Part shown: positions 26,211-40,145 of the stretch, one piece after another | How the letters are laid out: every line of letters begins with the position of its first letter | Position numbering within the stretch: the first letter of the stretch is position 1 | Assembly: GCA_029783825.1 (NCBI GenBank) | Contig: JAREIK010002677.1 | Coordinates: forward strand, 139,411 to 203,410 | DNA length: 64,000 nt | Direction of reading: 5' to 3' | Source of the DNA: Sapria himalayana | Taxonomy: Eukaryota > Streptophyta > Magnoliopsida > Malpighiales > Rafflesiaceae | Position numbers and translations under genes: made by a program | The notes under the pieces: generated by a model | Database searches by the model: none | What the model was told of the DNA's origin: nothing | What the model saw: the letters and a program-made list of their open reading frames with translations, nothing else

Positions 26211-26824
26211 CTATCTATCTAATTATCTATCTATATGTCTATCTGTCAATCAATCAATCAATTTATATATTTATATATCTATCTATTAATCTATCTATCT
26301 ATCAATCAATCTATCTATCTGTGTATGTGTGTGTGTATCTCTATCTATTTATCTATATATTTGTTTATCTAACTATCTATTGATATATCTATCTATCTAT
26401 CTGTTTGTCTCTCTATCTATCTATCTATATGTCTGTCTATTTATCTATATATATATATATATATATATATATCTATCTATCTATATATCACTCAATCTAT
26501 CTATCTATCTATTTATCTATCTATCTTATCTTTGTATGTATGTATCTATCTCTCAATTAGTTTGTCTGTTTATTTATCTATCTATCATTATATCTATCAA
26601 TCTGTCTATCAAATAGTCTATCAATCTCTCTATCAATTTGTCAATCATTCTGTCAATAAATTTGAATATCAATCTATATATAAATCTATCAATCAATAAA
26701 TCTATCTATCTATCTATATATCTATCAATATGACTATCTATCTTTCTATAAATATGTATATTAATTTCTCTTTATATATTTATATCTATTTGTCTATCTA
26801 TCTTTATAATTATCTATCTATATA

Positions 26825-26855
<31 letters not shown>

Positions 26856-27029
26856 CTATTTATCTCTCTATCTATATACCTTTCTAAATGTCTATCTATT
26901 CATTTTTATATCTATCTATTTATCTGTCAATCTATCTATCTATCTTTCTTTCTATCAATTAATCTATATATATGTCTATCTATAATATATCTATCTGTTT
27001 ATCTATCTATCTTTATATACATCTATTTA

Positions 27030-27060
<31 letters not shown>

Positions 27061-27869
27061 CTATATTTATATCTATTTATCTATCTATATAGCTCTTTAC
27101 CTACCTACCTATCTATCTATCTATTTGTCTTTCTAATTATTAATTTATCTATCTCTCTATCTGTCTAACTATCTATCTACCTCTCTATCAATCTATCAGT
27201 CTATCAGTTTATTAGTCTATTAGTCTATCTATCTATCTGACTATCAATATATCTTTCTGTTATTTGTATATATATGTATCTATCTATATGTTTATCTATA
27301 TGTTTTTCTATTTGTTTATCCTTCTATCTATCTATTTTATGTTGAAATGTTTATATGACAATCTATATATCTATGTAACTATCTAACTATTATATCTATC
27401 AATTAATCTATATAGTTTCTTTCTATTTTTCTATCTCTCTAACTATCTAACTGTCTTTCTATTTATCAGCCTATTTGTCAATCTTTCTATATATATATAT
27501 ATATTTTTATATCTATCATCTATCTATCAATTATTCTATCTGTTTAACTTTATATTTGTTAGGTTATCAAAATGTCTATCTAACAAATAGGAAATCAAGT
27601 TATTCTCATCAATTGGTATTGGAGGTTTAGGTTGTGCATTATGATGCACCATTGGGCTGAAGTTACTATTGATGATAATAATGAATTTAATAAATAGTAA
27701 AAATTTTGCAGACAATATCATCATGTCAAAAGAGGTGTTCTCAATTCTCATACACAGTGTTTTGCAAGAATTTTCGAGAAGAATTCATATTTTGTAGATA
27801 GTAATGACTACATATGAAGGAAAAGTTAAAATAAAAAAAATTATGGAACAAAATTTGGATTCTAGAAAA

Positions 27870-28549
27870 TATAGATGGAAAATTATATATACTTGAAAAA
27901 TCTATATCAACCCCTTCTGAGGAAGATGATAGAGTCTATGAAGAAAAAAGAGCACATACTAGCACTTGAATTCATCTGAAATATGATATCTTACCAACTT
28001 ACTTTCAATATAAAAAATGAGAAGAGCATAGTAAGGCTTACGATGGCTCTTGCTAGTATTTACGAAAACTAATTGATGCTACAAAAGTGCACACGATGAG
28101 GTGTTTTTTCAATCTGAAGTTGACAGAAAGCACATCAATGATTCAACAACTCAATGAAGGCAACACAATCACAACCCAATTAAGTTTGGTTGGTATTGAA
28201 CTCAATGATTAAGTTTGTGTATTGATACTTCTGTGTTCTCTATCAAAAATTAATGTATTACAATTATAGTTGTGCATAGTTCATCAAGAACTAGTTAATT
28301 GAAATTTGATGATGTTCATGATCTAATTCTAAGCAAGGAGATTCAACAAAGATAGACAAGTGAAATATCAACCTCTTTAGAATTATATACAAAGTTAATT
28401 GTAAGAAATTCAACTAAGAGAAAATGTCAAAGCAAATCAAAAAACAAGAGGTCTAAATCTAAGAATCATTATAATTATATTTGCTCAAAGACCATTAAGT
28501 ATTGAAATTATAGAGAGATAAGACACTACAAAAATCAATGTAAGTGTTA
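27870..28549 (+). pseudogene. gag: Ty1/copia gag polyprotein relic
   Basis: Gag forms the particle of LTR retrotransposons. Reading with frame changes gives pieces in the usual gag order. First is EEDDRVYEEKRAH (27919 on). Next is LASIYEN (about 28051), then DATKVHTMRCFFNLKLTE and MIQQLNEGNTITTQLSLVGI (about 28074-28208), which match the copia pattern of a K-L-T-E-G-T segment followed by QHLNEFNTITTQL. Then FDDVHDLILSKEIQQR (about 28302) and a K/S/R-rich stretch follow. The last piece resembles a CCHC zinc knuckle with two cysteines lost (NYREIRHYKNQCK, ending near 28541). There are at least six in-frame stops and frame changes, so it is not functional. Confidence 0.75.
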
Positions 28550-29360
28550 GTTATTTTATAGCACGGTAAAATATATCACAAGTATATGAGTTTAACAAGT
28601 AATAAATTTAACTCTGTGAATCTGGATTATAATTTCATAGATATTGATTATTTGGATTAATTATCCAAGTTTCTTCATTATCAAGCTTACAATAAGTAAA
28701 TAGTTTATAGTGTTTACTCAAGTAAACAATTCTATGGTTAGCTTATAATAAGTAAACAATATCAAGTCCATGGGTATACAATTTATGAGTTAATGGCTAT
28801 AGTAGTGATAAAATATGTGAGATCTACTCATCCATATAGGTGGAACTTCTCAAACCCTTCAAAAAGTCATTGGCATCAATTCATGTAGGAAATAATGTAT
28901 GTCAGATGAGCTAGATATCTTATATATTTTAATCCAGTATGAATCATATTGATAGTCAATGCTAGGATATTAATAAGCGAGCCTATGCGGCATTTAATTA
29001 AACATAGTAATTAAAATATAGTCAAATATATAAATGTATTTAAATGTCTTGTAAATTAGTATTAGTATACATAAAGCCTATTAAATTTTTATTTTAACTA
29101 ATTGAAAACTGGTCAATAAATGGTTACAGATATTAATTTGACATTAACTGATATTAATGTGACTATACTTTAAATTTACAAATATTAAATACACTCAAAT
29201 GAGTGTGTGTTTTTCGTTATACATAAAGCCATGTATAAAATATAGTTTACAGATATTAATATAATTATACTTATTGGGTAGGCAAGGTATTATAGAATAA
29301 TAGATATTTTCATAATGCAAATTTATTAGGCGTGTATTATGGAATAATTTATTAGATGTG
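28550..29360. other. AT-rich tail of the retroelement insert, nothing further recognised
   Basis: It contains imperfect internal repeats such as AATAAGTAAA and TAAGTAAACAAT near 28690-28755 and ATATTAATxTGACxxTA near 29130-29165. The near-repeat GCGTGTATTATGGAATAATT / TTAGATGTGTA lies at the right edge. No coding frame could be supported. Confidence 0.5.
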
Positions 29361-29629
29361 TATCTATCTATCTATCTATCTATTTTTCTATCTATCTATC
29401 TATATATCTTTCTATCTTGTCTTTATCTATATATTTATCTATCTATCTATGAAACTATTTTTCTATCTATCTACCTAACTATTTTTCTATCTATCTATCT
29501 ATCTATCTATCTGTCTGACTATTTATCTATCTATCTATATAACTATTTTTATATCGGTCGATTAATTTATCTATCTATCTATTTGTATATATGTATATCT
29601 TTATATATATATATATATATAACTATAAA

Positions 29630-29689
<60 letters not shown>

Positions 29690-32600
29690 TATCTATCTAT
29701 TGATATTGGTATCTTTGTCTAATTTTAACACTTATCTACCATCTATCAATCTATCTAATTATCTTTTTTTCTATCACACTATCTATCTATTTGTTTATCT
29801 ATATATATGTCTATCCCTCTATTTGCCTATTGTCTATCTGCGTAATTGTCGATTTGCATATCTATATATCTATCTTTTTTTGTATCTATCTAACTATCTA
29901 TGTCTATGTGTCTATGTGTCAGTGAATACGTGTCAATATCTCTATGTGTCGATGCGTATCTATGTCAATGTGTCTCTATGTGTTTATCTATATATCTACC
30001 AGTCTATTAATATATCTATCTGTCTATCTATGTATCTATCTACATATATGTGTATTTGTATATTTGTCTATTTGTATATTTGTCTATTTATATATGTTTC
30101 TCTTTATCTTTCTATTTACTTGTTTATATGCCAATCTATTTATTTGTCTATATGTCTATCTTTTATCTATCTATTTGTTTATTAATCTATTTATCTTTTT
30201 ATTTATCTACCTATCTATTTATCTATCTCTCTCTCTCTCTAATCATTTATTAGACTAGTAGTCTATCTATCATTTTGTTATTATGGCTATCTATTAATTT
30301 GTATGCATTTTTATCTCTCTATCTATCTATATATCTATCTAACTATATATATATCTATGTGTATGCATATCTTTTTCTTTGTCTATCTATCTCTCTTTCT
30401 ATCTTTTCATTTATACATCTATTAGCCTATGTATTTATTTATCTACTTGTCTATCTATTAATCAATCTATCTCTCTAGCTAACTATTTATCTGTCTATTT
30501 GTCTACCTATCTATCAATCAATCTATCTGTCATTTTGTCATTATGTGTATCTAATTATTTTTCTATCTGTAAATCTATTCGATGATCTATCTATCTACCT
30601 ATGTATATATCTATATATAAGTATATCTACATATCTTTATATCTATCTATCTGTCTGTATTTTTATCTACCTATGTAACTTTATGTTTATCAGTCTATCT
30701 AACTATTTGTTCATCATTCTATCTGACTATTTGTCTATCTTTTTATATTTTTATTTATCTATCTTTTATATGTCTATTTGTCTATCTATTTATCTACTTG
30801 TCTAACTATCTAATTATCTATCAATCTGTATGCATATCTATCTATCTATATAAAAATCTAACTATGTATTCTATTATCAGTCTATTAGTCTATCTATCTA
30901 TCTATCTAATTATCTATATTTGTGTTAATATGTCTATCTATATTTTTGTCTATCTATATATTTGTATATATATCTATCTATTATTATATCTATCTATCCT
31001 TCTCTCTTTCAATCAATCTATATATCTATTTATCTATCGATCTAGATAACTATCTATCTATCTATATGTCTATATGTCTATCAATCTAACTCTCTATAAG
31101 CCTTTTAGTTTTTTAGTGAATAAGCCTATGTATTTATCTATATATCTTATTATCTAAATGTCTTTCACTATATATGTCTATCTTTCAATCTTTCTATCTA
31201 AATATTTGTATATTTTTCAATCCATTTATCTAACTTTTTTTATATCTATCTATCTATCTTTTTAACTATCAATCTATCTATTTTTCTTTCTATCTGTCTA
31301 TCTATCTATGTATTTGTCTATCTATCTATCTATATATTTGTCTATATATCTACATGTCTATTTGTCTATCCATTAATTTATCTATTTATCTATGTGTGTA
31401 TTTTTCTATCTATCTATCTATCTATTTTTCTATCTGACTAAGCATCTATGAATCTATTTGTCTAATTATCTTATTATTTATTTGTATATTCGTGTATTTG
31501 TGTAGAAGTGTATTTGTCTACTATGAATTTATTTATCAGTCTATGTATCTTTGTGTCTATGTGTCTATCTGTATATCTATCTATCTATCTATTTATCTAT
31601 GTATCTACATGTCTATCTATCTATCTATCTACCTACCTACTTATCTGTTTATTTATCTATTTATCTATCTCTCTCTCTAGCTGTCTATTAGTCTATTAGT
31701 CTATCAGTCTATTTATTTATCATTCTATCTGTTTATCAATATTTCTATTTATCTGTCTGTCTATTTGTCTATCTATCTATCTAGTTATCTATCTATCTAT
31801 CTATATATATATACATCTATCTATATATATATACATCTATCTATCTAACTAATTATTTGTCTTTCTCTCTATATATAATTATCTTTTTATTTATTTATTT
31901 ATCCAAATGTCTATATGTCTATCTATCTATCTATGTAACAATTCAATTTTCTATCTTTCTATCAATCAATCTATCAAACTATTTATTTGTCAAATTATCT
32001 ATCTATCAAACTATCTAACTGTCTATCTATCTATCTATCTAATAATCAATATGTCTATTTTTTTAGTTATATACCTATCAATCTTTCTTTCTTTCTATCT
32101 GTCTATCTATCTATTTGTCTACATTTCTATCTGTCTAGCTATCTATCTATCTATTTAGCTTTCTATCTATCTATAGAATCTTGTATTCTATCTATCTTTT
32201 TATATGTCTATCTGCCTATCAATATATATATCCATATATATAACTATCAATCTATTTGTCTATTTGCATATCTATCTAGTTATCTCGCTATCTATCTATT
32301 TATCTATCTATTTATCTAAGTTTGTATCAATCTATTTGTGTATTTGGCCATCTATATCTATTTTTCTATCTATCTATGTAAATCTTTATTTATCTTTATA
32401 TTTATATGATATATTTTTCTATAAATATTGATATCTAATTATCTATCTATATCTATCTTTCTTTTTATCTATCTATCTATCAATCTATCTAAGTATTTCT
32501 CTAATAGTCTACCTTTCTATATCTCTATCTATCTAAATGTTCATTCTATATGTGTCTATCTATCTATGTATCTATCTATCTAAGTATTTCTCTAATAGTC

Positions 32601-33518
32601 TATATTTCTATATCTCTATCTTTCTAAATGTCCACTCTATATGTGTCTATCTATTTATGTATCTTTTTATCTATCTATTTATCTATTTGTCTATCTATCT
32701 ATCTATATGTATGTCTATCTATCTATCTATATATTTCTCTTTTAGACTATTTTCCAATCTAGCTATATGTTTATCTATGTATCTACCTATTTTTCTATCT
32801 ATCTATTTCTTTATATATCGATTTGTCTATCTGTCTATTTGTCTACATGCCTATTTGTCTATCTATCTATTTGTCTATCTATCTATCTATTTTATCTATT
32901 TATCTATTTTTCAATGTGTCTATGTGTCTAAATGTCTATCTATATGTTTGTCTATCTATATGTCTGTCTATGTATCTAACTATCTATTAATCAATCTATA
33001 AGTCTATCTCTCTAGTAGTCTATTTGCTTATCTGTCTATCTATTTAATTGTTTATATATCTATCTTTCTTTCTATTTGTTTGTCAATCTATTTGTCTTTC
33101 TATCTATTTGTCTAGCTATCTCTATGGGTACCTTTCTTTCTATTTCTTTATATATATATCTATATTTATCTCTAAATGTCTGTCTATTTGCTTATCTAAC
33201 TATATATCTATATGCTTATTTATTAATCTATCTGAATGTCTAATTGTCTGTCTATCTATCTATCAATCTATGTAATTATCTAACTATCTTTCTTTCTATC
33301 GATCGATCGATCTATCTATCTATTTATGTATCCATCTGTCTATCTAGTTATTTATCATTCAATTTTTCTATTTGTCTACTTATCTATTATTCTATTTATG
33401 TATCTATTTATATTTAAATCTATATGTCAATTTATCTATTTATATATCTATCTGTTTATTTATTTATTTATCTAAATATTTATATGTCTATCTATCTTTC
33501 TATGTGAATAAAGAACTA
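29361..33518 (+). repeat. Degenerate (TCTA)n array, block 5
   Basis: Same array and polarity. It includes (TA)n runs near 29600-29620 and 29636-29686, a G-richer patch with CTATGTGTC repeats near 29905-29980, and a 91-bp tandem duplication at 32490-32671. It ends in the AACTA target site of the LTR. Confidence 0.97.
32490..32671 (+). repeat. 91-bp tandem duplication in the array
   Basis: TAAGTATTTCTCTAATAGTC occurs at 32490 and 32581. Each copy is followed by TATATCTCTATC, CTAAATGT, a CATTCTATATGTGTCTAT or CACTCTATATGTGTCTAT word and CTATxTATGTATC. The two units are nearly identical. Confidence 0.85.
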
Positions 33519-34074
33519 TGTTGGGCAATCACGCTTCCACGGGTAGTGAGATTAAGAACAGAAAACAACAGAAAATACAGAAACAAGCAATATGTATATA
33601 TCCCAATTCACAAGCATCCACGATAGAATCAAAACGAGAAATCAACACAGAAATAACATGGTTCGCTAGTCACTCAGTACGACTAGCTACCTCCACCAGA
33701 AAATGCTTATGCGTTATAGATTAAAACCAAGAATATAATGTCTTATAGTATGCAGCACGGAGTAGTCGTGAAATCGCGCAGAGAGAAGAAGAGAGGATGA
33801 TGAACAGTTCAACCGGGTTAAAAAACAGCCACCCAAAAAAAATAAATACAAATCATTTTATACAAAAATAAGCTTCCGATTCATTTAACTGAAGCGGGTC
33901 GGATCTTGGAACGGGCCAGGCTCTACTCCAAAAATTTCGGCCCGCTGACCGGACAGAAGGACCTCCGTTATTGTGCTACTGCTGCATCTCCGGGCTTTTA
34001 ATATTTCCTTTCCTGCACTTACATGAAAATATTAAAACAGATTATTAAGTAAAAAACAAATTACATATATAGCA
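33519..34074. mobile_element. Solo LTR, probably Ty1/copia type
   Basis: A 556-bp high-complexity insert starts TGTTGGGC and ends ATATAGCA, giving the TG...CA termini of LTRs. It is flanked by a perfect 5-bp direct repeat AACTA (33514-33518 and 34075-34079), the usual target duplication of LTR retrotransposons. The segment near 33655-33705 (ACATGGTTCGCTAG, then GACTAGCTACCTCCACC) resembles the CGTGGTTCG...CTACGTCCAC motif seen in many plant copia LTRs. No internal coding sequence is present, which is consistent with LTR-LTR recombination. Two short frames inside it are not gene-like. Orientation is likely + but not proven. Confidence 0.88.
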
Positions 34075-35201
34075 AACTATTTATATTTCTATTTATCTAA
34101 TAGGTCGAACTATCTAACTATCTTTCTTTCTATCTTTCTATCTTTTAATTTGTCTATCTATTAATATATCTTACTACCAAGTCTATCCATCTAATTGTTT
34201 ATCTGTCTATCTATCTATTTATCTAAATGATCTAGGTAACTATCTATCTATCTATTTGTCTATTTTATTTGTTGTATAAGTGTCTATGTATTTATGTGTA
34301 TATGATCTATATGTCTCTCTATCTATCTCATTATGTGTATATCTATCTTTATTTTTATCTATCTATCTATATATATTCTATCTATCTATTGATATATCTA
34401 TCTATCATTCTATATGTCTAACTATCAATTGTCTATCTATATATCTACCTCTTTGTCAATTAGCCTATTTTTTATTTGTATATTCATCTATCTATATATG
34501 TGCATAACTATTTATGTGATGTGTCTATCTATTTATTTATCTATATATGTGTCTATTTGTCTATCTATCTATTTGTAAATGTATCTATCTATCTGACTAT
34601 CTATCTAATACTCTATTAGTTTATCTATCTATATATCTATTTATCTATTTATCTATCTTTCTGTCTATCTTTCAATCTATCTATTTGTCTATCTATCTAT
34701 CATTGTATCTATCTATGTTTCTCTCTAAATATCTAACTATCTATATATTTATCTATCAATCTACCAATCTATCTATCTATCTATATCTTTAATTATATAA
34801 CAATCTTTCTATAATTTAGACTTGTAGTCTATCAGTATATCTCACAATGTGTATAGCTTTCTATTTGTCTATCTATCTTTCTAGTTATCTTTCTATCTGC
34901 CTATAAGTCTATCTGTCTATATGTCTATCGGTCTATATGTCTATCGGTCTATTTGTCTATCTATCAATCTGATTAATTTTTTAATAGTCCATCTTTTTAT
35001 ATCTCAATATATCAATCTATCCATCTCTTTATGTGTCTATCTATCTGGCTATCTAACTATCTATATATGTATCTATCTATCTGTCTTTCTATATATGTTT
35101 CTATTTATCTATATGTCTATCTATTTATATCTCTATTTGTGTATCTGTCTATTTGTCTTTCTGTCAATCTCTATCTTTTATTTATAAATCTATCAATCTA
35201 T

Positions 35202-35252
<51 letters not shown>

Positions 35253-36000
35253 AAATAAACTATCTAAATATATGACTATCTTTATATCAGTCTATCTATT
35301 TATTTCTATATGTATCAATCTTTTTTTCTATATATATATATATATATATATCTATCTATCTTTCTATTTGTTCATTGGTCTATATATTTTTGAGTATATT
35401 AATCTATTTATCTATCTATGTATCTGTCAGTCTATCAATCTATATGTTTCTATCTATCTATCTATATATCTATCTGTTTATTTATTTATTTGTCTATTTG
35501 TCTATCTATCTATATATTTTATTTTCAATCTATTTTTCTATCTAGCTATCTATCTTCTATATATCTATCTTTCTATTTGTCTATCTATCTATTTTTATAA
35601 CTATCTTCTAATCTATCTATCTATTGATTTGTCTATCTATCTATTTGTCTGTCTATCAATCTATTTGTCTGTCTATCTATCTATTTATCAATCTATCTCT
35701 CTACCTATCTATCTATTTTATTATCTATCAGTCTATCGGTGAATCTATCTATTTATATATTTAACTATTTAACTTACAATTTGTCTATATATCTATCTAT
35801 ATGTCTATATGTTTATCTACCTATCTAGCTATCTATCTTTTTATTTATTTGCCAAAATCTGTTTAACTATTTATCTATTTATTAAATCTATCTATTGTCC
35901 ATCTTTCTATCTATTTATCTATATATCTGTCAATCTATCTATTTGTCTATTATTTATTTGTTTATTAATCTATTTATCTATCTATATATCTATCAAACTC

Positions 36001-36033
<33 letters not shown>

Positions 36034-39000
36034 GTATTTATGTTTCTATCTGTGTATTTATCTAACTATCTATTTATCTATCTACCTAACTATCAATCTC
36101 TTTATCTATCTTTTAGTCCATCAGTCTATGTTTCTATCTTTTAGTCTACCAGTCTATTAGTCTATGTGTCTATCTATCTATCTATATATTTGTTTATCTA
36201 TCTATTTGTCTAATTGTATATCTATCTATCTTTCATTCTATCTTTTTATCTTTCTATCAGTTTATTTTTATATCTTTTTATATATCTATTTGTCAAATGG
36301 TATGAATATGTATCGATATAACTTTCTATTTGTCTATATTTATATGTGTTTACCTATTAATCGATCTATCTATCTATATGCCAATATGTCTTTCTATATA
36401 TATATATCTGTCTACTATCATTCTATGTATCTACCTATCTAACAATTTTTCTATCTATATATATGTTTATATGCCTAATTATATATCTATCTATCTGTTT
36501 ATGTATCTATTCGACTATATATCCATCTATCTTTATGTCTATATATGTGTCAATCTTTCTATCTTTCTATCTTTCTATCTTTCTATCTATGTATCTATCT
36601 ATTACCTAATAGTCTATCTATCTATCTATATTTTTATGTATCTTTCTTTCTATTAAAATGCATATCTATCAGTCTATATATCAAATTTTATATCTGTCTA
36701 TCTATTTATTTATCAATTTATCTATTTACTTGTTTATCTACCTATCTAGCTATCTGTCTGTTTGTTTGTCTATCTATGTTTTAATCTATCTATCTATCAG
36801 TTTGTCTATCTGTCTGTCTATCTTTCCAACTATCTGCCTATCAATCTATCGATCTATCTGCATATCTATCTATTTATATGTCTATCTATCTATTTATTTA
36901 TCTGTCTATTTATTTATCTATCTAACTATCTATCTATTTATCTATTTGTCTTTCTGTCTATCGATCTTTCTATCTATCTATCACTCTGTCTATCTTTCAA
37001 TCATTCTAACAATCATTCTATCAATCATTATATCAATCATTCTATCTTTCTTTCAATCTTTTTTCAAATTATCTATCATCTTTTTATGTATCTACCTATA
37101 TGTCTATCTATCTATCTTTATATATATCTTTTTATCTATATTTTTATCAATCTGCCTATCTATCTGTATATTTATCTATTTTTAAATATGTCTAACAATA
37201 TGTCTATCAATCTATCTATCATTCTATCTATATGTGTGTCTATCTATATGACTATCTATTTGTCTATCTATCTATTTATATGTCTGTCTATCTATTCATA
37301 TTTCTCATTGTCTATCTATATGTCTGTCTATCTATATGTCTGTCTATCTATCTGTCTATCTATCTATTTGTCTATATATATATATATATCTATTTATATA
37401 TCTAAATATCTCTCTATCTATTTTTTAATCAATCTATCTATCTGTCTATTTGTCTATCTATCTATATAAATAATTGTCTGTCTATCTATCTATCTGTCTG
37501 TTTGTCTATCTATTTTTCAATATGTCTATCTTTATGTTAATATATCTGTCTATGTGTTTGTCTATTTGCTTGTCTATTTGTCTATCTGCCTGTTTGTTTG
37601 TCTATCTGCCTATCTATTTGTCTATCTATCTATCTATCTATATGCCTATCTATCTGTCTATCTATCTTTCAATCATTCTATATATTCATTTTTCGATTTA
37701 TTTGTCTTTCAATCTGTATATTTGTGTCTTTCAATTTATCTATCAATCTTTTTATCTATCTATCTATCTATCTTTCTATCTATTTGTATGTCTATCTGTC
37801 GAACTAATTGTATGTATATCTATATATATATATATATATATATCTACATGTTTATATATCTATCTATCTCTCTCTCTATCTAGTTTTTTACTTGTCTATT
37901 CATCTATCTACTTATTTATCTATCTATCTATTTATCTATCTGTCTATCTATCTATTTTAGTATATATCATTTTATATATCTATTATCATTCTGTCTATCT
38001 ACTTTACTATCTATCAATCTGTATATCTATTATCATTCTGTCTATCTATCTATAAAACTATCTCTCTATCTATCTATCTATTTATCTGTCTTCTATCTGT
38101 TTATCTATTTATTTATCTATCAATCAATCTAACAATTTATATACCTATATATCTATTTGTCTATCTATCTATCTATCTATCTATTTATATATCTATCTAT
38201 CTATTAGTCTGTCATCTATCTAATTATCTATTTATTTATTTATCTATCAATCTAACAATCTATCTACCTACCTATCTATCTGTCTATCTATCTTTCTATC
38301 TATTTGTTTATCTTTTATCTATGTATCAATTTTTAGTCTATTTTTATATCATTATGTCTATCTATCTATCTGTCTATTTATTTTTATATCTATTGATCTA
38401 TCTATCTATCTATATTTTTATGTATCTTTCTATCTATCAATTAATCAATCTATATATCTATATATCTATATATCTGCATATATATATCTATTTAAATATC
38501 TATCTATTTATCTATGTGTGTCAATCTGTCTTTTATCTATCTATCTATCTTTTTGCCTATCTATCTACCTATTTATTTGTCTGTGTCTATGTCTATCTAT
38601 CAATATACTATCAATATGTTTATCTTTCAATCTTTCTAAATATATAAATATATCTCTATCTCTTTTATGTATATCTAATTGTATAATTATTTGTCTATTT
38701 ATCTATCTAACTATTTGTCTATCTATCTATTTTTCAATTTATCTATCTGTTTACTTTTTTGTATATCTAATTATTTAACTATCAATCTATCTTTCTATCT
38801 ATCTATCCATCTATCTCTATATCTGCCTATCTATTTAAAAATCTATCTATCTATTTATGTCTCTATATATATATATATCTATTTATCAATATGTCTATCA
38901 ATCTATCAATCTATCTAACTTTCTATTTGTCTCTCTATCTATCTAACTATGTAGCTATATATTTGTTTATCTATCTTTGTATCTATCTATCAATTTGTCT

Positions 39001-39148
39001 ATGTATCTATCTAAAAATTTAATCATTCTATTTGTCTATCTATTTATCTATCTAACTAACTGTGTATATATCTATTCGTCCATCAATCTATAAATCTTTC
39101 ATTATATCTATCTATATATCTAACTATATATCTATCTATCTGTATATT

Positions 39149-39179
<31 letters not shown>

Positions 39180-39999
39180 TTATCTGTTTATCTATCTATC
39201 TATCTATATACCTATATGCTTGTCTATCAATCTATCATATATATGTCAATCAATCAATCTTTCTTTCTTTCTATATATCTATCTATCTGTCTATCTATTT
39301 GTTTATCTATTTTTATCTCTATCTGTCTATCTATCTGTCTGTCTATCTGTCTGTCTATCAATCTGTATATCTATCTATCTATTTAAAAGTCTAACTATCT
39401 ATATTAATATCTATCTATCAATATATCAATCTATCTATCTATTAATTTATCTATCAATATATATGTCTATTTATATATCTTTAATTCTCTATTTATGTAT
39501 CTATCTAATAATCTATCTATCTATCTATCTTACTATATATCACTATGTCTATCTATCTATTTTTCTATATATCTATATATCTATTTATCTATCTATCTAT
39601 ATATCTATCTATCTATCTAACATTGTCTATCTTTTAACTATCTATCTATCTAACAATCTATCTATCCCTCTATCAATATGTCTATAGATCTCTTTATTAA
39701 TTTATCTATTAATTTATCTATCAATCTTTATATCATATTGTCAATGATTGTATGTAGCTATTTGTCTATCTATCTTTCTATCTATCTATTTCTTTATCAA
39801 TTTGTATATCTATTTGTCTATCTATCATTCCTTATATCTATCTATTTATCTGTATGTTTAATTATTATTCTATATAATATTCTATAAATCTATCTAGCAA
39901 TATATCAATCTATCAAATAAAAAAATGTTTCTATTAAGATCTCTATGAAAATATCTATATATCTGCCTATCTGCTATGTGTCTATCTATTTGTCTATCT

Positions 40000-40145
40000 A
40001 TAAGTTTTTCGGTCATTCAGTCAGTCAGTCAATTTGTCTGTCTATTAAACTGCATGCCTGACTGTTTGTCTATCTATAAGTTTGTCAGTCACTCAGTCAG
40101 TCAGTATATTTGTCTTTCTATTAAACTGTCTGCCTGACTATTTTC
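40000..40145 (+). repeat. 76-bp duplication carrying (CAGT)n patches
   Basis: CTATCTATAAGTTT starts near 39994 and 40070. Each copy is followed by a CATTCAGTCAGTCAGTC or CACTCAGTCAGTCAGT patch, then TATTAAACTG and TGCCTGACT. The tetranucleotide here is CAGT, a change of repeat unit inside the TCTA array. Confidence 0.8.

Larger units (their letters stand above)
20154..27585 (+). repeat. Degenerate (TCTA)n array, block 4
   Basis: Same array and polarity, opening with (CAAT)n variants. It contains an about 401-bp tandem duplication (23311-23960), a (TTATAT)n hexamer tract (26147-26210) and several (TA)n runs (26127-26147, 26446-26470, 26827-26853, 27033-27060). The last part is interleaved with more complex words before it gives way to the retroelement relic. 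Confidence 0.96.
27586..29360 (+). mobile_element. Non-array insert holding a Ty1/copia retroelement relic
   Basis: About 1.8 kb of non-array sequence separates array blocks 4 and 5. The centre is a decayed copia-type gag gene. Sequence after 28550 is AT-rich and has no recognisable integrase, reverse transcriptase or RNase H. I could not find paired LTRs, a primer-binding site or a target duplication, so this is a fragment. Confidence 0.6.

Noticed and set aside
27536..27751. 71-codon minus-strand frame at the array/insert border
   Set aside because: It straddles array and insert sequence and lies just upstream of the gag relic. No motif is visible.
28551..29360. A second LTR of the gag-containing element
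   Set aside because: I found no TG...CA-bounded direct repeat on the other side of the gag relic and no target duplication.
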